The position numbers were made by a program, and so were the translations under genes. From NCBI GenBank assembly GCA_038501625.1, contig JAZAYU010000010.1, positions 3,060,912 to 3,124,911 of the forward strand: DNA of 64,000 bases. Reading direction: 5' to 3'. The stretch comes from Corbicula japonica (Eukaryota > Mollusca > Bivalvia > Venerida > Cyrenidae). The notes under the pieces were generated by a model that saw only the letters and a list, made by a program, of their open reading frames with translations, searched no databases and was not told the origin of the DNA. Positions 1 through 12,532 of the stretch are shown piece after piece; position 1 is the first letter of the stretch; each line of letters begins with the position of its first letter.

Positions 1-245
1 ATCCATATTTGACAGAGCAAATGACAAGCTTTCAACAAAATGGGCATTTTCTAGGACATCACAAATAACAAACATTGTGAATATTTTGAAAAGTCTAAAC
101 ATTTGTGAGTGGCTTTTATTGCAGCCATGGATTTGACAAAAAGGTTTCCATAAAAAAGAATCGATCTAAAGATTACTTCCATCAAATCAAAGTGCAAAAT
201 AAGTGAAAATCTTCAGGTATAATTTAAACCTTAAAAGACAGTTAC

Positions 246-3200
246 CTCACATATGTCCATATCTTTGAGCTCCTTGCCTGCAGCTTTCAAGGCAGCTCTA
301 CCAGCCGGTGCAGGCCCGATACCCATAATCTTTGGATCACATCCTGAAAACATAGAACAATACTTAATGTTAACAACCATAGGATATAGGCAAGATTGTT
401 CCAAGTATTAACAGACCATATGGTGAACTGTGGAAGAGCACTTGAAGACAACATTCATGTTTTTGAATGCTTGAATTTAAAAAAAACAAACAGTAAAATC
501 ATTAATATTCATAGTGTACTACTTTTAATTGATTTCGTGGGCAGATCAACCCGCAAATTTAAAATGACCACGAAATAAAGAATTGCACATACAGGTACAT
601 GTAGTTCAGAAAATTGAGTTCCACAAAATTTGGAACCCATGAAAATGGTGTCTACCTGCTGATTTTATAGCTGGTAATGGGTTATATTTATTGCTTAGGG
701 GAGTATGCCTTGACCTACTATGCTGTTCTGACCCTTTACCCACTGTGCCGGAACAGATCTGGATCTTAACTGTTCCCCTATGCCAAAAAAGTCCTATATA
801 TTTATATACGGAATGGTTAAATGAAAACCAATGAATAATTCACAATTCACATTGATGCAGTCACAATAGTTCTCGACTCATAACAATCACCACAGTTGTA
901 CTGATTTTCAACAAATGAAAGTTATTATACCAGCAATGCCATATGAAACAAGGCGAGCTAACGGCTTCAGCTTATGTTTAGTGACAGCTTCTTCACTGGC
1001 AATAACTAACGCCGCAGCACCATCACATACTCCCTGAAATATTAGAGCAAAGAATTTAACACCATGCTTTGGCATTATATACTTAAAGAAATTAGAAACG
1101 CAACTTCTTTAAACAAGAAATACATTTTACGTTATAGAAGTTGCATTTGAACTTTCTGATTTCTTTAAATACATATAATATAGTAAAAGAAATTTAAAAC
1201 GCATCTTCTTTAATCACAAAACATATTTTGTGTTTGAAGAAGTTTCATTTCTAATTTCTTTAAGTATATATTAACATCACACCAACCCATCAGGCCGCTA
1301 TTCAATACCTCTGTGTACGTGTCCGTCCGCGTCCGTGTTCGTGTCCGCGATGTGGAACGGACACGGAGGTATGGAATAAACCCAACGTTATCTTTGGTGA
1401 GTGAAAAATCGTGGACACGGACGCGCAACAGACACGGAGGTATGGAATATACCCAACGATATCTTTGGTGAGTGAAAAATCGCAGACACGGACGTGGACG
1501 CGGACACAGACCACTCATCACAGAACCATGGAATAGCAGCCTTATGCAGAGGTTCATATTTAAGGAGTGAAGCGATACTGGATTGTGTTCATTAGGGTAT
1601 GAAAAACATTTGAGTTGTTCAAAGTGTGTTAAGCATGAACTTCAAGGGCTTCATGCTAACTTTAAGCAATCCCAAAATTTAAGCACCTAGATGAACACAA
1701 CAAAATATTAATTTAATTCTTAAATTAACACCCATAATTATTCTCAAATTTACCAGTCTTCAGAAGAATTTGTGATAATTAATGGTTTTTGGAACAGCCA
1801 TGTTGATGACAAAGCTAATAATGGTATGCTTTTCACATTAACTTGTGCATCAATGCAGTATGAGCTGAATCTACACTGTCATCTTCTTTTGAAGACTGGA
1901 TAGATGTGTAGGATAATCTGGATATACAGTGCAGATCCTGATCAGATGGCACAGATGTGCCGGCTGATCTGGATCTACACTGGTCACACAAAGTCATGCC
2001 TAAAAAAGGCATATATATGGAGGAAAGGGTTAAATAGAACAAAGTTTGGTTTCTTATAAATTAAACTAGAGACTTACAGAAGCATTTCCAGCAGTGACTG
2101 TTCCCCCTTTTTTGAATACTGGCGGCAGTTTGGCAAGAATCTCAAGTGTTGTCTGCGGTCTAGGATGCTCATCTACTTCAAACTTCTCAGGACCTGCAGA
2201 AAATACATTCTTAACATTGTACTGGTCCATATATATGCCATTTTTGTTATGTGCAAACAGTGCAGATAAAGATCAGCTGGTACTTCAATGTCGTTTAATC
2301 AGGATCTGCACTGGTAGCATCTTGATCAGAAATAACCTAATGAAACAAAAAGCCAACATTTCAGATCCTGATCAGATGGCAAGGATATGCTGGCTGATCT
2401 TGACATACACTGTTTGCCCATGTCACAGGGCCTTCCCCAGAAAACTTTTAAAGCATCCTGGCATCCATCATGTGACGTGCAAAATTGTAAAAAAAGTTTT
2501 CACATTATTGATGTGGTGCATCTTACAATTATATTAATATATATTTAGCACAAAGCAACAAAGTTTTTTAAGTTTTATTAAAATGTGGCAATGCATCACT
2601 TTTTTTCCAAGCACATTTTCACAGAACTACCAAAGATTAAAGTTCTATAATAATTGCATTGTGCTTGATACACAACAGTTGTTGCTTCATTTCTTAATGG
2701 ACATCAGTTTACAAAACCATGTCACAATTGTCTCTTGATGCAACATATCTCACACCAGATTCACATCCCTTGATTACAGACCTCTTGTTTTATCATTATG
2801 CAGCAATTCAACACATGTTGAAAAGTCAGTGTTCAATAGAAGGACCACTTGTTGATTTATCATAATGGACAGCATTTAAAGATGTACAGTTAATTACATT
2901 ACATTACTTTAATATCGTTTTCATGTTTGGTTATAATTTGTTATAAACCTTCTTTAATCACCTGTTAATTAAAGTGACAAGATTATCAATTGCCACTTAC
3001 ATGCTATCAACTCTTCACAGTTAAAAGGTCATCAAAGAACAATATAACGACTTTAATCTCATTTGGGCAATGATAAAATCTGTTCTTAATTGGTTGATTT
3101 ACGACTGTCTTCTCTGTATTCAACAGACACTTATTCATGTTGTATCCCACTTCTGATACACAGCAGACGCTCATTAAATATTGTAAGGAGTGATCTTTGA

Positions 3201-6200
3201 TGGTAGTCGCTTAACAATATCTGAGAAACGCTTGAAACTGGCGACATGTTATTTGACCCTGTTTATTGAATTTTAAGGCATCCCGGCCAGGATTTATGGC
3301 ATACTGGCAGATAATAAGCTTACCGCAAATGATAGTTTAGAAATTAAGGCATCCCGGTGCCGGTATGCCATAATTGCCTGGGGAAAGCCCTGTGTCATAA
3401 AGGAGTACATATGAGGAAAGGGTTAACATTGTATTGGTAGGCATATTTAACCCTTTCCTCCATGGGATATTGCTAACCAGTGTAGATCCTTATCAGCTTG
3501 CATATCTGTTCAGTCTGATCAGAATCTGCAGTTTGCTTTTAGATTTATTATGATATATCTGACCAAGAAGTGAACAGTGCAGATCCTGATCAGACACAAA
3601 AGTGCTTATTTGGATCTAACCGGCATAAGTATCCCAGTCCATGGATAAAATGGTATAGACAGTATTTACAGATCCTAATCTTAATGTATATCTGACTAAG
3701 TAACAGTGTTCATCTGTTAATAATTGGAAATTACATATAAAAATGACTACCTTTCTTTCCTTTTACTTCAACTGGTGTTATTTCAGCTTTGAACACTCCA
3801 GACTCTTGTGCTAATAAACAAACAGAATAACATTACGCATTCATCACCATTACACAATCACATTAATTTTATTTTATGAAAAGCTAATGATTATCAAACT
3901 TTTTTCATGCTCAACACATTCAAGTATGAATATTTTTCAAATTAAAATGTTAAGGGTTATAAAATGTTATGAAATATATGTGTTGAAGAATTGGATTCTT
4001 GGTACAAGCTCTTTCAGGTATAGTCACATATGTATAGTCAAACTCAAGAGCCCCTGTAAATAAAGACCACCAGTGAATTAAGACCAAATTTGATCTGTCC
4101 CTTCGAGTGATTTAAAGAACAAATTCACCTGTGAAGAAAGACAACCCACCTTTAAAGACCATTTCTGGGTTTTCTCCTGAGTAATCTTGGAGGACAGCTT
4201 TAACTGTATTTTTATGATGCAAACATTTATTTCCATCTATAGTTCAACACATCTGCTGAATGTTACAGCAATGATATTATGTGTGCAGTCACAATTTAGG
4301 TAGTAAACTATGTTTTTAAAGATAAAATATTATCTCTCAACTCTTCATACTCTACAAACTTCATATATATGGGATAATTGTATGTGTTGTGCTGTGCTGA
4401 CTGATCAGGATCTAAATTGTTTGATTCTTGTTCAGAAATGCCCAAATGATTCAAAAAGCGAACAACATAGATCCTGATCAACCACCAGAGATGTGCTGGC
4501 TGATCTGGATCTACACTGTTTGCACACATGATAACACCCCTATATATGGAGTAAATGGTTAACGAACTAAAATCTTCTGCCGGTCAATAAAGTAAATGCT
4601 AAATGTATTTCACTTTCATCATTATGGTGATTGGCAAACATCAAATAAACACAGTATAAAGTAATATTACGGCTTACCTTTCCCCCACCTCTTCTGTGAT
4701 TTTAGAGCATATTTATCACAATCTTCTCGTGAAATTCCATACTGCTCCGCTAAATTCTCTGCTGTGATTGCCATCGGCAGTTTTGTGTAGGAATCTGTCA
4801 GACCTGCCCATAATGTGTCCTCTAGCTGAAACAGTATAAAGCAATAGTTGTAATTTAACCCTTTCCTGTATAGATACACCTTTATTGCTAGGGCGAACAG
4901 TTTAGATCCAGATCAGCCTGGACATCCTTGCAGTCTGATCAGGATCTAAACTGTGCTTTTTGATTCATTAGGATATTTCTGACCAAAATGCGACCAGTGC
5001 AGATCCTGATCAGACACGGATGTTTCGGCTGATCTGGATCTACACTGGTCGCACATGCGTAAAAATGTGTATATATCAAGGGTTAAATATGCAGGAACAG
5101 TGTAAACCAGAATGACTGTAAGGAAGTACTTTTCCAGAAATAAAGTAATCCTACCACTTACTGTTACAACAACAAGAGAGCCAAATGACCCAATATTGCT
5201 CATCATATTCTTAAATTCATTAAAGGAAAGATGGAACAAACACAAGGAAATGAAAAAGAAAATTGTGAATGCAATAGTTTAAATCACCAACTTTACAGCA
5301 TCTCACAATGATTTGCTTAAATTTGAAGCCAACTTAAACTCATTTTAAAAACAAAACTGTCGTAGCTACATCCAATAAGGCTAATAACCTGACCAAGAAA
5401 CATTCTGATAAATATTACTTTATTTGAGAGTAGAAAACTTTTGAGGATGCCACACACCCACTGTAGGGCTGAAGGTTATAAAACTGAGATTGGAAACCAG
5501 TCTTAAATCTCAAGCATCTGATGCTTGAGATTTGGGACTGGTTTCCAGGCTCAGTTTCATAACCTTGGGCACAGATGTTTCCATTTTATATTGCATTTTT
5601 CAAAAGGACATACATTAGTACATGTTAGCAATTTTTAAACAGTTCAGAACAGTTTTAAGTTTAAGAGACCATGGTTAAAGTTTTTAACAATGCAGTTAAT
5701 TAAAATCATACAAAGTTTAATCCTCTTATCCATATGTTTATATTCACACCTTTATGGAGTGGGCAACAGTGTAGATCCAAATAAGCCAGCACATCTGTTC
5801 TGTCTGTTCTGTCTGATATGGATCTACACTCTACTGTTTACTGTTTTATTTATTATATTGTTTCTGACCAAAAAGCGACAGCACAGATGTGACAGCTGAT
5901 CTGGATCTACACTGCTCGCACAACTTAAAATGCCTATATATTGAGTAAAAGTTAATGTACGATTAATATATTTCGGTTGCTTTGAATGCTATCAAGCACC
6001 TACCTGGTAGTCAGTGCCAAGCCGGGTCCCAAATCTCATATTCCTGACAGCATATGGTGCCTGGCTCATGCTTTCTGTGCCACCAACAAGGGCTATCTGA
6101 CTTTCTCCCAACATTATTTCCTACAAAGAAAGAAAAAACTATAAGTGCAAGGTTTCTTACATAGAAATCTGATGCAAATTCAGAAAAATCTGTTTGTAAA

Positions 6201-8713
6201 TTTTACCAATGTATTTAACTATGACTAAGTCAACATAGTGTGACCAATGTGTCCAAGACGAGAACTTAATATCAACCTGGCATTAATATTGATAACGAAA
6301 CCATAGAAGCTTATCCTTCCCTCCTACTTTTCATTTTTTGTTTGCTTAAATTGTTTGAAAATCCTTTAAAGCTATTTTGTTAAAAAAATTACCTGAATAT
6401 AAATTAATTTTCATCAATGTTTATTTCCAAAATATGTAAACTTTATATATTGCCAACCTCAAAATAAATCTTCAACCCAAGCAAAGAATAATAAGGGGGG
6501 TAAGTGTGCAATGGGAGGGGGAGTAAATAAAAATTTTACACAGGAAAAGTCCTTTGTTTTTTTACATTGTTACTATTTTTGAAAAGCTAATGAATTTCAG
6601 ATAAATATCAAAGTCAAGTGGAGGGAAAAAAATAGGAATTATTAACACTGTATTATGTTCAACATGGTGATAGGAACAGATCTGGTTGTTACATCTCCAA
6701 TAACATGGGCTACATGTACAAATTATACCTGAGCACCATTTATTATAGCCTGAAACCCTGAGCCACAAAGTCTGTTAACTGTAAGAGCGGGTACTCCGAT
6801 TGGCACACTACAGCGTAGGCCTGTATGACGTGCCATGTATGTAGCATTGGATGATGTCTAGAATAATGATAAACATTGAAAATAACAAAGAAAAACATTC
6901 CCAGACTTTCTGCATACCTGAGCACCATTAATTATGGCTTGGAATCCTGAACCACAAAGTCTGTTCACTGCCAGTGCAGGAACAGCTATTGGAACCCCAC
7001 ATTTCAGACCCACATGTCTAGCCATGTAGATGGCATCTGAAGAAGTCTAGGGAGATAAAAAAACAAACAAGAAGATTATCATAATGGTTCAAGTGAAACA
7101 AAATGAACAACTTGTATTACAGGGCTTTTTTTCAGTTGATTTTATAGCCGTTATTCGGTCATGTTCCCAATGGCAAAACATATACTTTTTTCTCAATTTG
7201 AGAAGAAAAATTCCCAATTGAATCAAAACAAACATTTCTGATGAAAAACAACAGCATCAGCACTGCATCTTTTGCTCTTTAAGCCAGGAATTATTGACAA
7301 TATTAAATATGGATGGCAATGATTAAAAAAACAGCAGATAACAGTAACACTTGTTATTCCCCAATGATGCTAAAAAAATTACTTATTTCTGGCAAAACGA
7401 CGATAAATTTCCCAATTCCAGGGGTATGGGTCATATTCCCAAAATGGTGAAAAAAAGCCCTGTGTATGACTCTTTAACTCTTTACACTATCTAAATGCCT
7501 TACATCTCATGGGCAACTAGTGTATATCCAGACCAGCTGGCACTGGCCATTTGATCTGAATAAACACTTCCTTGGTCAGATATAACCAAATGTTTCTAAG
7601 CATAAACAGAGCAGATCCTGATCAGTGATGTATCAGCTGCTGTTTGCCCATGTGTTAGAAGTCATATTTATTCAATACAGTGTTAATTATTTGATTGTTT
7701 AGCTATAACAAAGTAATTAAACAAAACACTGCTTTTTAAACCATCACTCATTCACTGGCTAAACAATAAGATGTTTTCATAACTATTTATGTAAGTAATA
7801 ACTCATGGGCTAAGACTGATCCCTAGTTTTAATACAGGTGGGATAAGTCACTATGAACAAGCAAATAATCTCAGAAAAGTAACCAAGCCTTGAACTAATA
7901 ATTATGGACTTGTTTTATAATACCTGAATAACATTTCCAAACACCAGGGACCCAACAAGTTCTGGATTTACACCACTGGCATCTAAAGCAGCTTTTGCAG
8001 CGATTTCCTGCAGTCTGTTTCCTGAGATGTCTTTAAGTTTGCCACCAAATGTTCCAAAGGCTGTTCTTTTGGCAGCAACAATGAAAATGCCAGGCACACC
8101 TGAAATAAGGCAGTGTGGTGGGAGAATATTTTTTAGTCCTATTACAGACTACAGAGTGGTGATTTATTATTTGCTTGATGAATGAAATATTTTGAAGACT
8201 TTTATTAATCATATGCTGGTCTATTAACTACTGTGGTATCCTTTATTTCTGCACATGGAATAAATGGGACTGGGGCTGTGTCCAGCTTGTATGTCGACAC
8301 TAAGAGAATGGAAAATCTTAGGCCAATTGTACCCCACCCACTAATCAGTAATCCCTAAGGGATTAGTGGGTGGGGTACAATTGCATTGCATTCATTGTGT
8401 CTTTTATATAGGCATATAGGAGGAACTGTCATATATATGGTATCCGGATGTTTTCTGTAGGAAATTCTGGTTCCTAAGCCCTGACATACCCATTACTCTC
8501 AACGATATAATTTTTGACCTCGTCAACCGACATTTGCTACAAGGTTCCTTTGCATTTTCTATATCTTAGCGAATTTGTCAGAGTAGAAATCGATTAAGGT
8601 GTTGAAGAATATGGTATTCAACCGTAAATGATATAACTTTAAGTATTAATTCAAGCTTTTTTTTATCAAATAACCCATAAAGTCCGCAAAAACATACTTC
8701 TGGATAACGCCAT
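246..8713 (-). CDS. ACAA2: 3-ketoacyl-CoA thiolase, mitochondrial type (partial, 3' end off window)
   Basis: Last step of fatty-acid beta-oxidation: thiolytic cleavage of 3-ketoacyl-CoA, in the mitochondrial matrix. Coding exons in transcription order: 8713-8698, 8099-7924, 7046-6918 (or the alternative 6857-6729), 6120-6004, 4825-4678, 3810-3751, 2193-2078, 1033-931, 343-246. All junctions have GT/AG and keep phase, giving 321 codons. The start is [18 protein letters not shown], which matches the MALLRGVFVVAAKRT start that I recall for vertebrate ACAA2. The ATG exon supplies only 16 coding bases before a GTATGT donor. The nucleophilic cysteine is in NRLCGSGFQ (about residue 95); [11 protein letters not shown] and VTAGNAS are further thiolase signatures. 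The reading ends at KDMDICE, just before the expected NEAFAPQ segment, so the catalytic His and second Cys lie beyond base 1. The family is usually near 397 residues. Identification is firm; exact ends are inferred from splice signals. Confidence 0.93.
1081..1260. repeat. Foldback AT-rich repeat
   Basis: Repeated, mutually inverted blocks built on AAAGAAATTAGAAACGCAAC and GAAGTTTCATTTCTAATTTC in thiolase intron 8. It looks like a foldback transposon relic. Confidence 0.45.
1300..1525. repeat. CpG-rich tandem duplication
   Basis: Two copies of a roughly 84-bp unit (ACACGGAGGTATGGAATA ... TTTGGTGAGTGAAAAATCG) lie between GGACACGGACG-type runs. It is far more GC- and CpG-rich than its surroundings. 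The long minus-strand frames here read the repeat and have no family resemblance. Confidence 0.6.
1900..2033. mobile_element. TTAACCC double-hairpin MITE, partial copy
   Basis: Retains one hairpin (GATCCTGATCAGATGGCACA, then CTGATCTGGATCTACACTGG) and the terminal GGAGGAAAGGGTTAA. Other partial copies in thiolase introns lie near 731-816, 2222-2425 with 3393-3426, 3446-3660, 4356-4562, 5738-5950 and 7483-7680. Confidence 0.75.
2426..3392. mobile_element. CAGGG-ended (hAT-like) non-autonomous element inserted in a TTAACCC element
   Basis: The termini CAGGGCCTTCCCCAG and, inverted, CAGGGCTTTCCCCAG, bound a 967-bp non-coding insert. Flanks repeat TGTCA (2421-2425 and 3393-3397), a possible 5-bp target duplication. 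The host repeat, ending TTTGCCCATG, resumes after the insert with the AGGAAAGGGTTAA end. hAT assignment rests only on the CAGGG ends; hAT duplications are normally 8 bp. Confidence 0.55.
4855..5086. mobile_element. TTAACCC double-hairpin MITE, near-full copy
   Basis: Begins TTAACCCTTTCCTGTATAGA and ends AAGGGTTAA. It has two internal hairpins, the GCGAACAGTTTAGATCC type then the GCGACCAGTGCAGATCC type, joined by a TTTTTGATTCATTAGGAT linker. It lies in thiolase intron 4. Confidence 0.85.
5463..5572. repeat. Second palindromic family (ATCTCAAGCATCTGAT arms), short copy
   Basis: GAAGGTTATAAAACTGAGAT, then CCAGTCTTAAATCTCAAGCA, then the reverse complement. This copy lacks the inner GGCTGAAATGG segment of the full copies. 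Confidence 0.7.
6729..6857 (-). other. ACAA2: Thiolase active-site exon, copy B (tandem duplicate)
   Basis: Second 129-bp exon 60 bp downstream of copy A, also phase 0/0 and with intact acceptor (TCTAG) and donor (CAG|GTATA). It encodes [16 protein letters not shown] and ends with the same [17 protein letters not shown] count 7 amino-acid differences from copy A over 43 residues and no stop or frameshift. This fits a mutually exclusive alternative exon better than a dead copy, but use cannot be seen from DNA alone. Confidence 0.85.
6918..7046 (-). other. ACAA2: Thiolase active-site exon, copy A
   Basis: 129-bp exon, phase 0 at both ends, with acceptor CTAG and donor CAG|GTATG. It encodes 43 residues from [11 protein letters not shown] to [16 protein letters not shown] and includes the catalytic cysteine. 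It is the first of two tandem homologous exons in transcription order. Its residues are the closer match to vertebrate ACAA2 (SSSDAIYLARHVGL). Confidence 0.9.
7120..7462. mobile_element. CAGGG-ended MITE (hAT-like), 343 bp
   Basis: Termini CAGGGCTTTTTTTCA in inverted orientation, with near-duplicate flanks (TGTATTA / TGTATGA). It lies in thiolase intron 2. No coding capacity. Confidence 0.6.
8324..8384. repeat. Small inverted repeat in thiolase intron 1
   Basis: CAATTGTACCCCACCCACTA and its reverse complement flank a short AT-rich spacer with a second ATCCC/GGGAT pairing. A hairpin-forming relic; no function assigned. Confidence 0.6.
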
Positions 8714-8813
8714 CTTCTTCTTCCGCGGACGATTGGGACAACTTGTTGCAATCGTTGTCGTCTTAATTGATGTGTTAAAATCACAGGGAATCGGCACATA
8801 ACTTTTTTTTCTT

Positions 8814-8859
8814 ATCCTTCGAATCTATGTTATAATATTATAACATAGATTCGAAGGAT
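8814..8859. repeat. Perfect 46-bp palindrome upstream of the thiolase start exon
   Basis: 23-bp arms with no spacer (ATCCTTCGAATCTATG... and its mirror), about 100 bp upstream of the thiolase ATG. A weaker outer inverted match (CACAGGGAAT on both sides) extends the foldback to about 8774-8888, so it overlaps the likely promoter or 5' UTR. Probably a small foldback transposon; a regulatory role is not shown. Confidence 0.7.
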
Positions 8860-10941
8860 TAGACACAAATTCCCTGTGGTTAAAATAATACAGGTCTGTA
8901 TAAAAAGTCGTTTAATGGGAGCCCTGAAAGTCACCAAACACAACACATGTGAAAATATAACAGCCTTTATTGATGGATTGATCGAAAGGGCAAATATGCA
9001 AAGCCCAGTGTTTTTTTTCTATGCAGGATGTCTTTAACCCATTCGACCCCTAAGTCATCCCGACCTCAAATAAATTTGCTCAGACAGACAGCCACTGCTT
9101 CCAACTAGAGTGCTACAAATGATCATCAACCACCATCATCACCTTATCCATCACCCCATCAGAACACTTTTTTTCGTCATTCAACTAACATCCATTATTC
9201 ATCTTTTATTGTAGCAGGCTGTGCAAAGCGAATTTATTGTAAACCTCACCAGACTTCTGTAATTTAGTATTTATGGCACTTCTATAGCTGTTAAGGTGCA
9301 GAAACCAACCCAAACATCTATGAAAATGAGTCTTCCCAAAACATTATAATCTAATATTACTCCCAAAGTTTCTGACAGCGCGCATCACACAATACTCTTT
9401 TAAGAGGGATTGGAGTATTCGGCAGATTCAGAGACCCCTGACACTTCGGCGACTAGTACATCATATTTTCATGATTTTTGAATTTGATGTTATAAATTTG
9501 TTACGGAAATGCATATTGATGTCCACGGCACTCAGCAACTTCGATCCCTACCAGACTAAACATTCCAAACCCACTTTTATAATTAATTTTTGCACTTTGT
9601 TAATTAATAAAATGTTAAATTTTTATACTTTAATTTTGCGACGTTTTTGTACATTGAGTGTCATCCACCTCGTCGTGACAGCACGGGATCACATGTAAAG
9701 CGTGCGATAGTGGCAGCACAGAAGCTGTAACCCCTGGGAGAAATATTGTTAAAAACATCTTATATTTCTTTTGAACAATTTCATTTAAACCACTTTTAAA
9801 CATTAGAAATATCGTGTAAAGGATTTTTAAAGAAAAATAAGGCAACATCTGAAGAACAGTCTATTTATATTTCACATTATTAAGCAACCCATGCAATGTG
9901 AAAATGATACTGAATTCTGCGAAATATACCGAGCAAACATGAAAACTTACCCTTTTCTAAATTCAACAAAAATAATCAGTGATGCTTTATTTTATTCTTA
10001 ATTTATTTTGTGGTATTTTCACATATCTGGACATTTGAGAAAGCGGGAAGATGTTATTTTTTTACAGAGGTCAAGGTTATCTCCTCTTTCCTAAATAATG
10101 ATGAGATCGATAGTTGCTTACATTAAAGTCTCAAACAGAAAACAGATTATTTGACAGTCAAATTTAGAAGTTTAAGGCATGTACAAAAGGAAAAACACAA
10201 AACTTGAGGTCTACTGATGCAAAGAAATAAGATACAGTTACTTTAATATCCGTTTTTTTGTAAATTATCTCCCTTTGAATTAAAGAAAGAACAAAATGCA
10301 ACTCTTATATTCCCGCTACCAAGAAACTTTTTTTTTCAAATTTCTGTGTTTAATCGATAGATACTGAACCGACAACTTTCAAGACAAACAAATTGGCGAT
10401 CTCATGTCTCCGAGTATTTGCATTCACAGGCATCATTAATGTTATAGGAATTTCCCATATTATTTTGTCAAGTTTTCATTTTTGCTCAGTATATTAAATG
10501 AAAATTATATAAAATTAAAAAGAATAGGTAGGATAAAATGTACGCAAACATGGTCAGTGGGTGTTGTAGTGCCCAAACTTTGACGTAGTTTTTTTTAAAG
10601 TTGAGTTTTGTTAAGGTGAACGTGCATATCAAGAATAGTCACACAAAGAAAACACAGCGTCCCCACACAGCCGAAAAGCACAGGAAAACGGCATAAATAT
10701 TGTGGCTAAAATATCATTGGGGAGGTTCAGTCATGTTCTAGAATGCAACGACCTCAGTCTTGCCTCAGATTGTTCTTATAGATCTGGCTTTGCAATGCTA
10801 TTAGATTCTTATGTTTTATATGCTTGGGTGCTTTTGCATGCAACATTGTTGAGCCGATAAGTGGGTTGGAGCGATTTCACCGAGTCAACTTGTATTTGTT
10901 TTGTGATATGAGAACCTGTTGGGGCAAGTGTGAGGTTGGTG

Positions 10942-11150
10942 CACCCTAGAACCTGGTTTAAACCCCAAGTGGCAATTTGATTTGCCACTTACCGTTCCAA
11001 GGCCGTAACCCATCGGGTTCTCATTTTTGTTAATTGTTAGTGGTGTCTCTTTTGAAACTGATCATTATTAACCATGCTCTCTCCCTCTCTTCTTCTTGAC
11101 TGTGTGGGGAGGCTGTTTTTTCTGAATGTGGCGATTCCTGATATGCATAT
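10942..11150 (+). repeat. Dispersed repeat of about 210 bp, copy 1
   Basis: Starts CACCCTAGAACCTGGTTTAA and runs to GTGGCGATTCCTGATATGCA. An inverted copy of the whole unit lies at about 39062-39271 and a partial copy at about 12238-12325. The family is unnamed. Confidence 0.7.
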
Positions 11151-12237
11151 TTCACCTTTTTATATGACCAAACAAGTACAGCATGTAGCAAAAAAAAAAG
11201 TAACGGTAAAACATGCCGATTGAGTAAAATTTCACAGACGGACTATATCATTTTTGAACTTGTCAGGTAGAAGTGATTTGGGAGACTTTGGGGAGTTAAC
11301 TTTGCAAGTCATTAAGTGGTAATATCTATGAGAAGTAAGAAATCTATGGTTGTGTTCGCCACGTATGTCTGGTGTAGATATTCTGCTCTGATCACATTTC
11401 AAAGTAGAACGTTTGTATTCTATTTGGCAACTTTTCTTAACAGACACCTAATACTTTTGCAAATACCCAAAGCATTACGAACGCAATTGTTGTTTTTTTT
11501 AATTTCAGTCATTCCTACATATTGTAAAGAAAATTCATTTCAGTTAACAAACGATAACATCGGTAAAATAAACATGATATATCGATGTTACACAACTCCT
11601 TAATTCAAGTTTTACAAAACCACGGCAATAATTACTTGTAATACGATATAAGTCATAGGTATTCAGTATTGTCTGTGAGGGCCTTTAACCTCATCAACAT
11701 CAATTGAGACGATTTTTCAAACTATATTTTTTATAACTCAAAGATCTGTATATCGGTTTCGTTAATGAAGCCTGCTGCTCGTAATGGTTCTGGTATTTGG
11801 AAAATTATTACACGGAATCTAGTTGGAAATGTTGCTAAATATACAATGTGTAGATCGATCTCTAGATACGTGATATAAATTATATAGTAGATGACCAAAT
11901 TCAGCATTTTACTGAACTACATTTATATACGAATGCTTGGATTATATCGTTCCTTTAAAGAAGTTGAAGGATATAGTTTTAATATAATCCTTATCATGGT
12001 AGTGTAGAGATGTTTAACAATACACGTATAATGACAAGTGTTAACTTGTATGTTTCACAAAGATCTTTTTTATTTAACAAATAGTAGTTACATTCTTCCG
12101 TAGCCTTCATATCAATAGCCTAAATAAGGATTATGCGCAGGGAAAACGTCAAGGGTAAGGATAATACGTTGACTTTTTCACTGTGCATATACCTTATTTA
12201 GTATACAATCTTTTTTTAATTAACATACTTATAACAA

Positions 12238-12325
12238 ACATGCTCTTTTCCTCTCTTCATTTTCGCTGCGTGTGGAGGCTTTGTTTTGTGTGTGGCGATT
12301 CCTAAAATGCACATTTCACTTTTTT
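12238..12325 (+). repeat. Dispersed repeat, partial copy
   Basis: Matches the second half of the 10942-11150 unit, from CATGCTCTTTTCCTCTCTTC to GTGGCGATTCCTAAAATGCA. Confidence 0.65.
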
Positions 12326-12532
12326 TATTGACAATGACTGAGTAAGAGTCAAGGACTATACGTTATGTTACGGTCGGATCGTGTTTTAAACATGTCAATT
12401 AGTATCCCAGGATTCCCCGTTTGTTTACATGGATACGTCCACAACCGTTGGGACAATGTAGTTGTCATCGTTTAAACCCAAGTTCAGGCTCAATACTTTA
12501 AATTTGATTAAAATCTGTAAACATATTTAAAG

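Larger units (their letters stand above)
8900..12400. other. Intergenic region between the thiolase gene and gene 2
   Basis: No exon with a recognisable protein was found on either strand. It presumably contains both divergent promoters. The only clear repeat is the dispersed family at 10942-11150 and 12238-12325. Confidence 0.6.

Noticed and set aside
1210..1557. Minus-strand frame of 115 codons
   Set aside because: It reads a CpG-rich tandem duplication; the same repeat is open in two frames and shows no family resemblance.
9471..9848. Overlapping frames of 72-75 codons in the intergenic region
   Set aside because: AT-rich, open on both strands, no splice context or recognisable motif.
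12440..12480. RFX X-box upstream of gene 2 (GTTGTCATCG...)
   Set aside because: The second half-site does not fit the GTNRCCATRGNAAC-type consensus; too weak to use as ciliary evidence.
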